A stretch of DNA of 48,375 nucleotides from Bacillota bacterium (GTDB lineage Bacteria > Bacillota > Clostridia > Lachnospirales > Lachnospiraceae): NCBI GenBank assembly GCA_023439125.1, contig JAEXOU010000001.1:1-48375 (forward strand), given 5' to 3'. Each line of letters begins with the position of its first letter. Position 1 is the first letter of the stretch. The position numbers and the translations under genes were made by a program. Shown here one piece after another: positions 1 to 9,004 of this stretch. The notes beneath the pieces are model-generated. The model saw only the letters and a program-made list of their open reading frames with translations, had not been told where the DNA came from and ran no database searches.

Positions 1-7
1 TATGAAT

Positions 8-121
8 AAAGAATGAAGGACGATGGTATATTTTCTACGGCGCGCTACGCTCACAAGCCCCACAAAGTGCGTGTGGGGACTTGTAAGGCACTCCGAAAAA
101 TACCATCGTCCTTCATTCTTT
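8..121. repeat. Family C hairpin, copy C1 (terminator-like)
   Basis: Positions 8-29 and 100-121 are perfectly complementary over 22 bp. Inside them are further paired arms (ACAAG 53-57 with CTTGT 80-84; CCCCACA 58-64 with TGTGGGG 72-78), so the whole segment can form one long hairpin or cruciform. The inner core (about 35-99) is nearly the same as the core at 38111-38167 in reverse orientation, whereas the outer 22-bp arms are unrelated. It lies 37 bp behind the stop of the minus-strand gene ending at 159, so a role as its terminator is likely. Function is inferred from position and structure only. Confidence 0.8.
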
Positions 122-158
122 TATACAATATTCAGCTAGTGCGACAACTCCAATACGA

Positions 159-2756
159 TTATCTCTTAGTATAGGTTGGTTCTTCTACACCACAACGCTT
201 CATTAATTCTTCCAACGTATCTTTCTCTATTGTGTTCTTTCCATCTTTACTATTAGCATAACCCTGGGAAGCAACTGCCTCATACGTATCGGTTGTACCA
301 GTACACTCCTCGACTGGATATATACTATAATACTCATAAAGTCGAGTATGAGTCTCTTCCATCGTCTGCGTTGTTATATTAAAAAAGTTATATCCAATAT
401 AATCCTCTGCTCCTCCAACTGGATCATCCCATGTGACATCCATCTCATACCACTTCGTGCTATCAATCGTGGATGCAGTCACAAAGTCAACTGAACTACC
501 CATATTCACATTATTCCATGCATGTCGATTGGATACACTACCGCAATACCCTAATACGACATAGCTTTGTACTCCATTCCCATCACACAAATACTTAAAT
601 GCCATAGAATAAGCCATACAAACAGGTGTATACTCTGTACATAATGCTCCTGCTATTGTCTGATCCATAGCAGAGCTCTTGTATTGTTTCTTTGTAACAA
701 GATAATCATGAATCACTTTTACCTTTTCCAGATTTGTAGCAGAAGCCCCATAAGTATCCTTAATCTTTTTCGTTACTTCGGTTAAGCATTGCTCACATTC
801 TGCTCTTAATGCCTCTGCTTTCGCTTTCTCAACGATATTAAGGTTTAATTCATAGACATAACCATTCTGAGTAGTATAACTTAACCCACCATCGGCTTGC
901 AGCAATTCTGGATTGTCTACTCGAACTCGTTGTACAATATTGAAAAGTTCTGCAATGCTCAGTTGTAAGTCACTTACGGATATTGTTTTTTGATAGTCCA
1001 AGTAAGCTAGGTACACACGCTGATAGGCGATTTGACGACTTTGTGAATTAGCTGTGGCATCCTCCTTTTTACATAATACATAACCCCACTCATTTACGTA
1101 ATCTGGAAGTTCTCCATCAGATACAAAGGTTAGCGTGATGGTAACAGTTTCACTCTTTTCACTTGTAGTTTTGTTTTTTGAATAAGCTCTAATGACGTAT
1201 TTATCACCTTTATTCGCCTTGAAACTTACGATTCCAGTCGAGTTTAGTTCAAAATCAGCCCCGTTAAGAGAAGTGTAGATTTGAGAATCTGGATTTTCTA
1301 CCGTAAATTTTACGTCTTTATCCATTGATTCTACATTGGTATCCATCATAATTGCTCCAGAGCTTGTATCCGATCTTGGTATGTCTCCCCCTACCGGTAC
1401 AATCGCAGAAGCTAAGCGAAATTCAATGTTTGGAGTTTTGGTATCTTCCTTAATCATCGCTGTTCTGCACACAACAACATAGCTTGAAGCAAATTCTTTA
1501 AATTTTGTATATGGTATCGTAACTGATTTGCCAGCAGAAACATTCATAAAGGAAACAAATCCATCTTGCTTGTTTGTCGCACATAAGTCTAATTTGGCAA
1601 TCGCTTCATAAATACCTTGTGCTTTTTTATCAATGACCGCTACTTGATATTGTAATGAAGTATAATTGGTCACCTTAATCCCCTTCGTGATATCAGACGC
1701 ATTGACAAGCTTTACTTCAATCCCATTGCTTCCAAAAGTTGGCGCTTCGCTTTGATTCAGCGTTATTGTCCTAACCTTCGAAGTTGTCTTCTTATCGGTT
1801 GCTTTTGTACGAACCTGTATCTGCATGTCATTGAACTTACTTTTTATTCCATCTCCATTACCAGAGATACTTACTCCATTTAACGTGGAAAGTTTTATTA
1901 CTCCACTCGTCTTATTATTCTCAAATGTTGGTGTCGTCCAAGTGCTATAATTACCATTTGCTACTTTTACTCGATACTCTATTTTATCTGTTAATCGTAT
2001 GGTATGTTTTGCTCCATCGATTGTGATATTAGGTGCTTGTGCCACCTTTTGATATGTAACTTTCACTTCATTGCTAATCTGTTCCATGCCAGTGTTGATA
2101 CGAAAATACAAACTTGCTCCGTTTGCTTTGTATTTTTCTAACATCAGCTGTTCTAGACTCTTCCATGAGCCATTCAGCCCTTTACGCCACTGGATATTTG
2201 AAAATTCAGTATATGGTTCTCCATCAACTAAAAATATAAAATAACCGGTTTCATCATTAAAACCTGAATATTTCTTAGCATTCCCTTCTGTCTTTTCATA
2301 TGCACCCTTCATTACTCCACTAGGATCTGTTGTTGCATTTAATAAACCAGCAAACGATACTTTCAATTTTTGTTGCTTCTTGACCAGTACCGATGTTGCT
2401 TGAGTATCAACATCTCCTTTCAGATAAATATACTCATCCTTGGAAGGTGATAGAAAAGAAAGATCAATCACTACTGCCTTTACTTGATTGTTGTTAACCT
2501 CAACTGTTGTGAACTGACTTTCATTTGCTTCATCCCATATTGAAGGTTCCTTTGATTCTGTTCCTTTTCCGTAAAATAGTGTTTTATTACTCCCAAGAAT
2601 AACCGTCATTTCTTGTTTTGCATAGTCTACACTAATTTCACTTCCAGCTATTGTTGACTCGGCTGCACTTACCATTCCGACATTCACAAATATGCTCAAT
2701 ACACATATCATGAAGACTAAAAATCTGTTATACCCTCGTCTCTTTTTTTCTGCCAT
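159..2756 (-). CDS. Secreted transglutaminase-like domain protein with repetitive surface region
   Basis: An 865-residue protein. It begins with a positively charged stretch and one hydrophobic segment (about residues 12-32), read as a signal peptide or N-terminal anchor, so it is probably exported. The long middle (about 40-550) is rich in beta-type Ser/Thr/Lys sequence with repeats resembling bacterial surface or Ig-like modules. The C-terminal 250 residues hold a transglutaminase/protease-like core with a recognisable Cys-His-Asp triad: Cys in GALCTEYTPVCMAYS, His in SNRHAWNNV, Asp in DVTWDDP. Such domains act as cysteine peptidases or cross-linking enzymes at the cell surface. The start follows GGGAGG at good distance. 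It is preceded by hairpin D1 and followed by hairpin C1, so it is probably transcribed alone. The substrate cannot be told from sequence. Confidence 0.8.
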   Translation of the reverse strand: MAEKKRRGYNRFLVFMICVLSIFVNVGMVSAAESTIAGSEISVDYAKQEMTVILGSNKTLFYGKGTESKEPSIWDEANESQFTTVEVNNNQVKAVVIDLSFLSPSKDEYIYLKGDVDTQATSVLVKKQQKLKVSFAGLLNATTDPSGVMKGAYEKTEGNAKKYSGFNDETGYFIFLVDGEPYTEFSNIQWRKGLNGSWKSLEQLMLEKYKANGASLYFRINTGMEQISNEVKVTYQKVAQAPNITIDGAKHTIRLTDKIEYRVKVANGNYSTWTTPTFENNKTSGVIKLSTLNGVSISGNGDGIKSKFNDMQIQVRTKATDKKTTSKVRTITLNQSEAPTFGSNGIEVKLVNASDITKGIKVTNYTSLQYQVAVIDKKAQGIYEAIAKLDLCATNKQDGFVSFMNVSAGKSVTIPYTKFKEFASSYVVVCRTAMIKEDTKTPNIEFRLASAIVPVGGDIPRSDTSSGAIMMDTNVESMDKDVKFTVENPDSQIYTSLNGADFELNSTGIVSFKANKGDKYVIRAYSKNKTTSEKSETVTITLTFVSDGELPDYVNEWGYVLCKKEDATANSQSRQIAYQRVYLAYLDYQKTISVSDLQLSIAELFNIVQRVRVDNPELLQADGGLSYTTQNGYVYELNLNIVEKAKAEALRAECEQCLTEVTKKIKDTYGASATNLEKVKVIHDYLVTKKQYKSSAMDQTIAGALCTEYTPVCMAYSMAFKYLCDGNGVQSYVVLGYCGSVSNRHAWNNVNMGSSVDFVTASTIDSTKWYEMDVTWDDPVGGAEDYIGYNFFNITTQTMEETHTRLYEYYSIYPVEECTGTTDTYEAVASQGYANSKDGKNTIEKDTLEELMKRCGVEEPTYTKR

Positions 2757-2847
2757 TTCATAGCCTCCCTATCTTTTGAATTTTAAACACTCTTTCGTTA
2801 TTTATCGGCCTTTTAATATGAGAAATTAATAATGTATATCATTTTAA

Positions 2848-2882
2848 ACAAGAAATAGCACGCTTCGCGAACTTTTCCTTGT
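2848..2882. repeat. Family D hairpin, copy D1 (decayed left arm)
   Basis: A 35-nt hairpin whose right half matches copy D2 (31152-31186) exactly, including loop region CGCTTCGCG and right arm ACTTTTCCTTGT. The left arm differs from D2 at four positions, so the stem here is imperfect. Both copies are followed on the plus strand by ATGAATAAAAAA. It lies 22 bp behind the stop of the macrodomain gene, where a terminator is expected. Confidence 0.7.
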
Positions 2883-2903
2883 TATGAATAAAAAAGATAT
2901 CGA

Positions 2904-3926
2904 TCATTTTATATCACCAATACCTAGTAAAGGTTGTTCAAAATAAAATAAGGTTTCGTTTATTTCAAAAATATTAAACTGCTTATTTTCAATGAAGAAC
3001 TGAATAATGACATCAAATTTCTGACTTTGGGAAAATGCATACCCTGCGCGAGATAACAGATCTTTCGTTTCATCGAGCGATAGTTCCATTCCAATTGCCA
3101 ACGCTAATACGGTTGCTTTCTTCGGTGTGTATTGTACGTTACTTCGAATCTTTGAAAACAATTTACGGTCTAAATTTGCCTTTTTATATACTTCAACATC
3201 AGTTAACCCTTTCTCATCAATCAGTCGAAATAACATCTGTGTAAATGTCTCCTCCATATGAGAGAGTAATTCATCTAAATTACGTTTTGGTTCACTAATC
3301 TTCGCTCTTGATGTTTTACATGCAAAAATGGGTGCACTCATGCTACACTCATCAAATATTTGATCAAAATCATGTTCAAACTTACGTCGTATTGGTTCTT
3401 GATAGTATGTATGAATGTAATGCTCGATTTTGCTTAATTTCTCTTCACTTAATTGGACAGCGGTACGATCAAAAACAACTAGGTATACCATCATCTCATT
3501 GTCATCTAAAAAGTCCTGAATTGCCTTGATTGCAACAGATAATGCTTCCTCTTTTGGATATCCATATATTCCAGAAGAGATCAATGGAAATGCAATGGAA
3601 GCGATTCCATTCTCTTTTGCTAATTCCAAAGAGCTTCGATATGACATGCTAAGGAATTCCTTCTCTCTCGATTTCCCATCCTTATAAATTGGACCAACGG
3701 CATGTATGATATATTTTGCAGCTAAATGATACCCCTTTGTTATAACAGCATGCCCAACCGCACAGCTTCCAATTGAATTGCATTCCTCTTGCAGCTGTGC
3801 TGCCCCTGCTTTGGCAAAGATTGCACCACATACTCCACCACCCATCTGAAGCTTTGAATTTGCAGCATTTACGATTGCATCCGTTTTCATCTTGCATATA
3901 TCATTATGCACAATTTGAAATGGCAT
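2904..3926 (-). CDS. Macrodomain (ADP-ribose-binding) protein with C-terminal HTH-like region
   Basis: 340 residues. The N-terminal 170 residues are a macro domain: IVNAANSKLQMGGGVCGAI (residues 18-36) and FPLISSGIYGYP (113-124) form the ADP-ribose-binding loops. Relatives bind or hydrolyse ADP-ribose derivatives such as O-acetyl-ADP-ribose or mono-ADP-ribosylated protein. Residues about 220-300 form a helical region (LTDVEVYKKANLDRKLFSK) resembling an XRE-type helix-turn-helix, and the last 40 residues look like a small hydrophobic tail domain. Relatives with only a macro domain are about 170-190 residues, so this is a two-part protein. The start follows GAGGTG. It is downstream of, and codirectional with, VWA and NYN/OST-HTH genes. 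ADP-ribose binding is family knowledge; regulation by the HTH part is inference. Confidence 0.85.
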   Translation of the reverse strand: MPFQIVHNDICKMKTDAIVNAANSKLQMGGGVCGAIFAKAGAAQLQEECNSIGSCAVGHAVITKGYHLAAKYIIHAVGPIYKDGKSREKEFLSMSYRSSLELAKENGIASIAFPLISSGIYGYPKEEALSVAIKAIQDFLDDNEMMVYLVVFDRTAVQLSEEKLSKIEHYIHTYYQEPIRRKFEHDFDQIFDECSMSAPIFACKTSRAKISEPKRNLDELLSHMEETFTQMLFRLIDEKGLTDVEVYKKANLDRKLFSKIRSNVQYTPKKATVLALAIGMELSLDETKDLLSRAGYAFSQSQKFDVIIQFFIENKQFNIFEINETLFYFEQPLLGIGDIK

Positions 3927-4010
3927 TTACTTCACCTCATCTTTCTAAGTTATGCGGTATTATTACAATTATTGTACAACCTTTGCCCTTATGATGTCTA
4001 GTGATTCACC

Positions 4011-4664
4011 TTATTTTCTAAATCGTCTTTTAACATCGTTAACAATTTCGTCCTTCCATTCACCCTTGATTGGCATAGAACTTGCACGCATACAACAGAC
4101 AGCATCTGCAACTACTTTATAATTTAAAGCTATTCCTTCACTATCATTTTCATAAGTAACTGCTCGATCTTCATTGATTCCAAACTTTTTAGCTTCTGCA
4201 ACAGCATCCATATTAGCTCCTAAAAACATGAATTCCCAATGATAGTTCTCCTTCTGTGTTTGAATCAGTTTCTTAATCTTATCATGAGAGTATTCACGAC
4301 TTGAATTCTCAAGACCGTCCGTCGTAATCACAAAAATAACTTTTTCTGCACGGTAATCCTCAGAAGTGTTCTTTTGAACAGTTATCATCTTGTGAATTGT
4401 TTTACCAATAGCATCTAATAGTGCTGTACAACCACGCACATAATATTGTTTCTCCGTCATTGGCCGAATTGCCTGCAGTGGAATTCGGTCATGTAATATC
4501 TCATACTGATCATCAAATAATACGGTTGTAACATTAGCCTCACCTTCTTGTTTCTTTTGTTTTTTTATTAACCCATTAAATCCACCAATCGTATCTAATT
4601 CAAGTCCACTCATGGAACCACTACGATCTAATATAAATACTAATTCTGTTAATCCCTTTTTCAT
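4011..4664 (-). CDS. von Willebrand factor A (VWA) domain protein
   Basis: 217 residues forming a single VWA domain with an intact metal-ion-dependent adhesion site: DRSGS at residues 13-17, Thr80 in VRGCTALLDA, and Asp116 in TTDGLEN. No signal peptide or membrane segment, so it is probably cytoplasmic. Single-domain VWA proteins of this type (YegL/TerY-like) usually act as metal-dependent protein-binding scaffolds rather than enzymes. The ribosome site AGGAGG is strong. It sits between the NYN/OST-HTH gene upstream and the macrodomain gene downstream, with gaps of 127 and 84 bp. The partner protein is unknown. Confidence 0.85.
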   Translation of the reverse strand: MKKGLTELVFILDRSGSMSGLELDTIGGFNGLIKKQKKQEGEANVTTVLFDDQYEILHDRIPLQAIRPMTEKQYYVRGCTALLDAIGKTIHKMITVQKNTSEDYRAEKVIFVITTDGLENSSREYSHDKIKKLIQTQKENYHWEFMFLGANMDAVAEAKKFGINEDRAVTYENDSEGIALNYKVVADAVCCMRASSMPIKGEWKDEIVNDVKRRFRK

Positions 4665-4791
4665 AAAAATAACCTCCTAATATGTTTTATTGTTTCTGAC
4701 ATTACAATACAACATATTAAGAGGCCTTTGGTCGCTTGCGATGCGACATTCAGTCATGATTCGTTTTCAAAAATCTGAATCTATGTTACTT

Positions 4792-5760
4792 TTATTTTCT
4801 TATTTTTACTTTACTTGCGACTTTACCTGCACCAATCACATCCAATTCCTTAATACTTTGAATGTACTTCGTAAATGATGCAAAACCATAATCCTTTACA
4901 TTGAAATTCTTATACTGCATATGTATCCGATTGCTTAACTCATTCAAACCAATTTGCTCGTTCGGTTGCACTTGAATTGTTTTAATGATATAGTTTTGAA
5001 TTTCCTCTTGTTTCTTTGAATTCTCGCGTAAAGTCACTGTAAATATATTATTAACCTGTACCAAATCCAAACTCTGGAATTCTCGAAGAAACTTTGTCAA
5101 TAAGCTATACCCGAATTTACGCACATCAAAATCTGGATACTTATTCAATAAACGATTACCAACCTCCGCTAATTCTGTTGGTTTACCTTTATTCTCATTC
5201 TCGGTTACAATATTAATAATTGTATTTTCAATTTCTTCCTTTGTTATTCCAGGTTTTGCAAAAGAATCCGTAACTGTCTTTGCATTCTTTCTTGTTTTAC
5301 TTTCTGTAACTTCATCATGAACATCTTGTTCGAATAAAATATCAAGATTCGTAAAAACACTACAAGCAGCACAAAAAGAGCGTGGTGTTTTTTCTTCTCC
5401 CATACCAATTACCTGCATGCCAGATTCTCTTAATCTGCTTGCTAATCTTGTAAAGTCCCCATCACTCGATACGATGCAAAAGCCATCTACTTGATTCGTA
5501 TACAAAATATCCATTGCATCTATGATTAGTGCTGAATCCGTCGAATTCTTACCTGTCGTATTACGAAATTGTTGGATTGGAGTAATCGAATATTCCTGAA
5601 TGACTGCTTTCCATCGACTACTATAGCTACTCGTCCAATCTCCATAAATTCTCTTATATGTAATTGCTCCATACTTTTGTATTTCATCTAAAATAACTGA
5701 AATATATTTAGCTGATATATTTTCTGAATCAATTAACAAAGCAAACTTTTCGTTTTGCAT
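4792..5760 (-). CDS. NYN (PIN-like) ribonuclease with two OST-HTH/LOTUS-type domains
   Basis: 322 residues. Residues 5-145 are a NYN/LabA-like PIN-fold domain with the acidic residues expected of a metal-dependent RNase: Asp11 in LLIDSEN, Asp75 in KNSTDSALIIDAMD, Asp100 and Asp102 in VSSDGDF. Residues about 172-240 and 250-315 are two similar winged-helix segments (KYPDFDVRKFGYSLLTKFL and QYKNFNVKDYGFASFTKYI), the signature of OST-HTH/LOTUS RNA-binding domains. The architecture suggests an RNA-targeted nuclease or RNA regulator in the cytoplasm. It is the first gene of a codirectional run with VWA and macrodomain genes. The start follows a purine-rich AAGAAGGA. The RNA target is unknown. Confidence 0.88.
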   Translation of the reverse strand: MQNEKFALLIDSENISAKYISVILDEIQKYGAITYKRIYGDWTSSYSSRWKAVIQEYSITPIQQFRNTTGKNSTDSALIIDAMDILYTNQVDGFCIVSSDGDFTRLASRLRESGMQVIGMGEEKTPRSFCAACSVFTNLDILFEQDVHDEVTESKTRKNAKTVTDSFAKPGITKEEIENTIINIVTENENKGKPTELAEVGNRLLNKYPDFDVRKFGYSLLTKFLREFQSLDLVQVNNIFTVTLRENSKKQEEIQNYIIKTIQVQPNEQIGLNELSNRIHMQYKNFNVKDYGFASFTKYIQSIKELDVIGAGKVASKVKIRK

Positions 5761-5863
5761 TTCCTTCTTCCCCTTCTTATCTCATGCACACTATTTTTTA
5801 TAACATATAAAGTTTACCACAATTATCTGCTTTCGTATAGACTTGGATTTAAAGCTGCTTCAC

Positions 5864-6385
5864 TTAATAATTTATAACCATAATCTGGCACATTTTCATT
5901 GCTTCCAGTGCATTCTTATGAGATTGATCCGTAACACCTGCACAGCAAGCTGCATCTACTTTTATTAAAACCTCAGGAAATTCAGCCTTTAATATCATTG
6001 CATTTGAAATAACACAAATATCGGTACATAGACCAATTAATTCTATGCTTTCAATCTCATTGTTTGTCTCTTTTCGAATGAAATTTGCAAGATCAGTTGA
6101 TCCAAAAGAAGGTTTATCTATGAATTTACAATCCGTTTCCAAAAGTTGATCACTGATATCCCAGCCTTTTGTATTCTTAATACAATGCTCGACCGGAAGA
6201 TTCTTCCCCTCTTGTGTTAAAAGATAGTCCTCGCGATGAGTATCTCTTGTAAAAATAATGAAACCATTGTTTTGATACTCTTTTATTTTCTTTTGTACCA
6301 TTGGCACAATTGCTACTGCTTCCTTTGTTCCTAAAGCCCCATCAATAAAGTCATTTTGCATATCCACTACAACCAATACTCTCAT
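5864..6385 (-). CDS. Isochorismatase-family cysteine hydrolase, nicotinamidase-like
   Basis: 173 residues, a usual length for the family. The catalytic set is visible: Asp8 in VVDMQNDF, Lys91 in DKPSFGST, Cys124 in GLCTDICVISNA. Asp48 and His50 in RDTH resemble metal ligands of nicotinamidases (PncA), and VEHCIKNTKGW matches the PxHC region. The likely reaction is nicotinamide to nicotinate plus ammonia, feeding NAD salvage, but a related amide substrate is possible. It begins one base after the stop of the GH2 gene (TAA then ATG), with its ribosome site GGAGGG inside the last GH2 codons, so it is translationally coupled. That pairing with a glycosidase has no obvious metabolic reason. Confidence 0.82.
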   Translation of the reverse strand: MRVLVVVDMQNDFIDGALGTKEAVAIVPMVQKKIKEYQNNGFIIFTRDTHREDYLLTQEGKNLPVEHCIKNTKGWDISDQLLETDCKFIDKPSFGSTDLANFIRKETNNEIESIELIGLCTDICVISNAMILKAEFPEVLIKVDAACCAGVTDQSHKNALEAMKMCQIMVINY

Positions 6386-8854
6386 TTATATCCCTCCTGC
6401 ACAATTTATTTCAAAATATAATGTAACTGACTCAACACCTTCTGATGCAACCGTCAATTTTCCTTTGCCAGCTTTTTTAATTGTCTTTATATAGGTTCCA
6501 CCCATTCCACCTGGTAAGCTAATATAACTTGGACCAATTAACTCAATATTGCCTTCTACTTTTAGCCAAACGGTTGCGCGTTCATATCGAAGATTCTGAT
6601 TCTTATCTCCTAACATACGAATTCGAATGGCTGCCACATCATAAGTAGTATCTTCAATTAGCTCATTGTGATCTGCTTCTACCCACAGCTTCTTTGAAGT
6701 AATCGGACCTTTTTCAACCACTTTGACTACCTTGTCATCTTTTATCGCTTCAAATCGATAGTTAACACACCGCATCCCCCAATTCCCGATATATTTACCA
6801 TAAAGCTGTATCGCATCTTGCTTTCGTAAATGATAGAAAATCCTTAGTTTTAGCGCCAATAGTTGATTGCGTAATGAAATTCCTTCAAAGCCACCCTGAG
6901 CAAAAGCGAACAATAGTTTCTTAATCTCTTTTGCCTTTGCTTCACTATAGCCTTCCTTTTCTAACTGTTGCCCGACCATGTCATCCATTAAAATTGGTGG
7001 TTGCAATAGATTCTCAAACATCGAGCTACTTGAGCTTTTCTTTCTAGTTCCATGATCAGTCCTTTTAAAAGTAGTAATGTATTCATCATTTTTATAGAAT
7101 TTAACCTGATCTGCATTTGTAAAAATATAAATAGGTCCTAAGATACTTCCTGGATGTTCTCCTACATCCATCGAAGAGCTCACTTCCAATACAGGTATAG
7201 CTTCTTGCTGACTCTGATATAGATAAGCAGCCAGCTTTGGATTGCGAAACATATCCAGTACACCATGATAACAGATACAATCACCACTACCGAAATCGGA
7301 ATGTGTCTGATAATCAAACATACACCAGCCAAAACCACCCAAGATGTCATTGTCTTTATAATATCCATTCATTACCTTAGCATGGCGTAGTGCATGCTCT
7401 AAGCAATGCTCCTCACAATCAAATGATTTTGTTGGATACATATGCCCATTGAACTCTGTGACTAAGTAAGGTGCTTTCTCTTTTGTGACATTCTTCTTTT
7501 TTTCAACGCATTTTTTTCTACCATCATGAGAAAAGTCATTGTAAGTGTAAACATCTTCAAGTAAATGACTGTTTTTTATGTAACGTACTCCACCAGTTGC
7601 CCTGCTACAATCAAGTTTATGAGCAATATTATTAGTTTTTAGATAAAAGGAATCCAAATCACTTGATTCGTTGATACGAACTCCCCATAGAATAATCGAC
7701 GGATGATTTCGATATTGTATAATCATCTCTTTCACATTTTCGCATGCTATGGATTGCCACTTTCCATCTCCGATATGTTGCCAGCCTGGAATTTCTGTAA
7801 ATACAAGCAATCCTAGTTCATCACATCGCTCGATAAAATACTTTGATTGTGGATAATGAGAAGTTCGGACAGCATTTACTCCAAGTTCATACTTTAATAG
7901 ATCTGCATCACGACGCTGCTGGCTTCTTGGCATTGCATATCCAACATAAGGATATGATTGATGACGATTGAGACCTCGAAGCTTTATTTTTTCTCCATTT
8001 AAATAAAAACCATGACTCTCCCAGCGAATTTCTCGGAATCCAATACGGTCAATTCGTTCATCCACAATTTGATGTTCCTTAAGTAATTGTGTCTTTATTT
8101 CATACAATATAGGTTCTGTAGTATTCCATAGATGAATATCTGCAAGAATAGAACGTTCTTGCCGTTGCCCGTTTTCTAATAGAATCTGTTGTATATGTTC
8201 AGTTCTAAAAAATTGTTCTGGATTAGGAATTGGGGTATATTCATTGTTACAATTAGTGAATCCTAAAATTGTTTGATGAATGCTCAAGTCTCCCTCAAAT
8301 TCATTAACTTCAACTTGCGTTACTAACTTTTTTTCTTTTTTATTCACATCTACCGTTTCAAAAAACAAGTCCGTGAAGTAAGTACATGACTTAATGTCGA
8401 GATATACTTCTCGATAAATTCCTCCAAAGGTTGCATAATCAATTGTTCCACCAAAAGGCGGCTGATTTAATGATTCATTGCTATCTACAAAGATAGCAAC
8501 CACATTATCCTCACCGTTATGTAAATAGGATGTTATGTCTGCATGAAACGCCGCATAACCACAAGAGTGATCACAAACAAGACTACCATTAACATAGAGT
8601 TTTGCATAATGAGCAGCAGCTTCAATCGTAAGTATGTATTTTTCTTTGGAATTGCGTTCTTTATATGTTATTGTTTTGAAGTATAAACATTGTTTTTCAT
8701 AATCTCTTGCATTTGTATAATTTTGATTAAATATATGAGTCGTATGTGGTAACCTCACTAATTCGAGGTTACTGAAATCAAAGTCTGGTTTTAACATACG
8801 ATCATCAAATTTATCACTAAAATACCAATCATCATTTAGATAAATCCGATCCAT
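6386..8854 (-). CDS. Glycoside hydrolase family 2 protein (beta-galactosidase-like)
   Basis: 822 residues. An N-terminal jelly-roll sugar-binding domain (about 1-160), an Ig-like domain (about 165-280) and a TIM barrel (about 285-560) follow the GH2 order. GH2 hallmarks are LRGLNRHQSYPYVG (292-305), NAVRTSHYPQS (327-337), the acid/base Glu396 in GVRINES and the nucleophile Glu467 in VTEFNGH. The C-terminal 260 residues form additional beta domains. No signal peptide, so it should act on oligosaccharides taken into the cytoplasm. It retains beta-retaining machinery, but galactosidase, glucuronidase or mannosidase specificity cannot be chosen here. Ribosome site AGGAGG. It is first in a two-gene unit with the nicotinamidase-like gene. 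Confidence 0.88.
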   Translation of the reverse strand: MDRIYLNDDWYFSDKFDDRMLKPDFDFSNLELVRLPHTTHIFNQNYTNARDYEKQCLYFKTITYKERNSKEKYILTIEAAAHYAKLYVNGSLVCDHSCGYAAFHADITSYLHNGEDNVVAIFVDSNESLNQPPFGGTIDYATFGGIYREVYLDIKSCTYFTDLFFETVDVNKKEKKLVTQVEVNEFEGDLSIHQTILGFTNCNNEYTPIPNPEQFFRTEHIQQILLENGQRQERSILADIHLWNTTEPILYEIKTQLLKEHQIVDERIDRIGFREIRWESHGFYLNGEKIKLRGLNRHQSYPYVGYAMPRSQQRRDADLLKYELGVNAVRTSHYPQSKYFIERCDELGLLVFTEIPGWQHIGDGKWQSIACENVKEMIIQYRNHPSIILWGVRINESSDLDSFYLKTNNIAHKLDCSRATGGVRYIKNSHLLEDVYTYNDFSHDGRKKCVEKKKNVTKEKAPYLVTEFNGHMYPTKSFDCEEHCLEHALRHAKVMNGYYKDNDILGGFGWCMFDYQTHSDFGSGDCICYHGVLDMFRNPKLAAYLYQSQQEAIPVLEVSSSMDVGEHPGSILGPIYIFTNADQVKFYKNDEYITTFKRTDHGTRKKSSSSSMFENLLQPPILMDDMVGQQLEKEGYSEAKAKEIKKLLFAFAQGGFEGISLRNQLLALKLRIFYHLRKQDAIQLYGKYIGNWGMRCVNYRFEAIKDDKVVKVVEKGPITSKKLWVEADHNELIEDTTYDVAAIRIRMLGDKNQNLRYERATVWLKVEGNIELIGPSYISLPGGMGGTYIKTIKKAGKGKLTVASEGVESVTLYFEINCAGGI

Positions 8855-8942
8855 ATTACCTCCTAACTAAGAAACTTATGTTAGCTTGCCAGTTTCCTTT
8901 ATTTTATAGCGATTCCATATAATTAACAACTTATTTTTTACA

Positions 8943-9004
8943 TGTTGTGGTTGAATTATGTTTATCACACTATACTCATAACATTTTTTTGCAAAATGAA
9001 GTCT
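8943..9004 (+). repeat. Family A element, right-half fragment (A1)
   Basis: Matches the right half of the complete copies (for example 41595-41653): AATTATGTTTATCA, then ACTCATAACATTT, then GCAAAATGA. The fragment runs straight into the TAG stop of uvsE at 9003-9005. The central hairpin and left half are missing. Confidence 0.7.

Noticed and set aside
8..121. Family C hairpins as integron attC sites
   Set aside because: They are imperfect palindromes of suitable size, but the terminal GTTRRRY/RYYYAAC boxes are absent and no gene cassettes or integrase are present.
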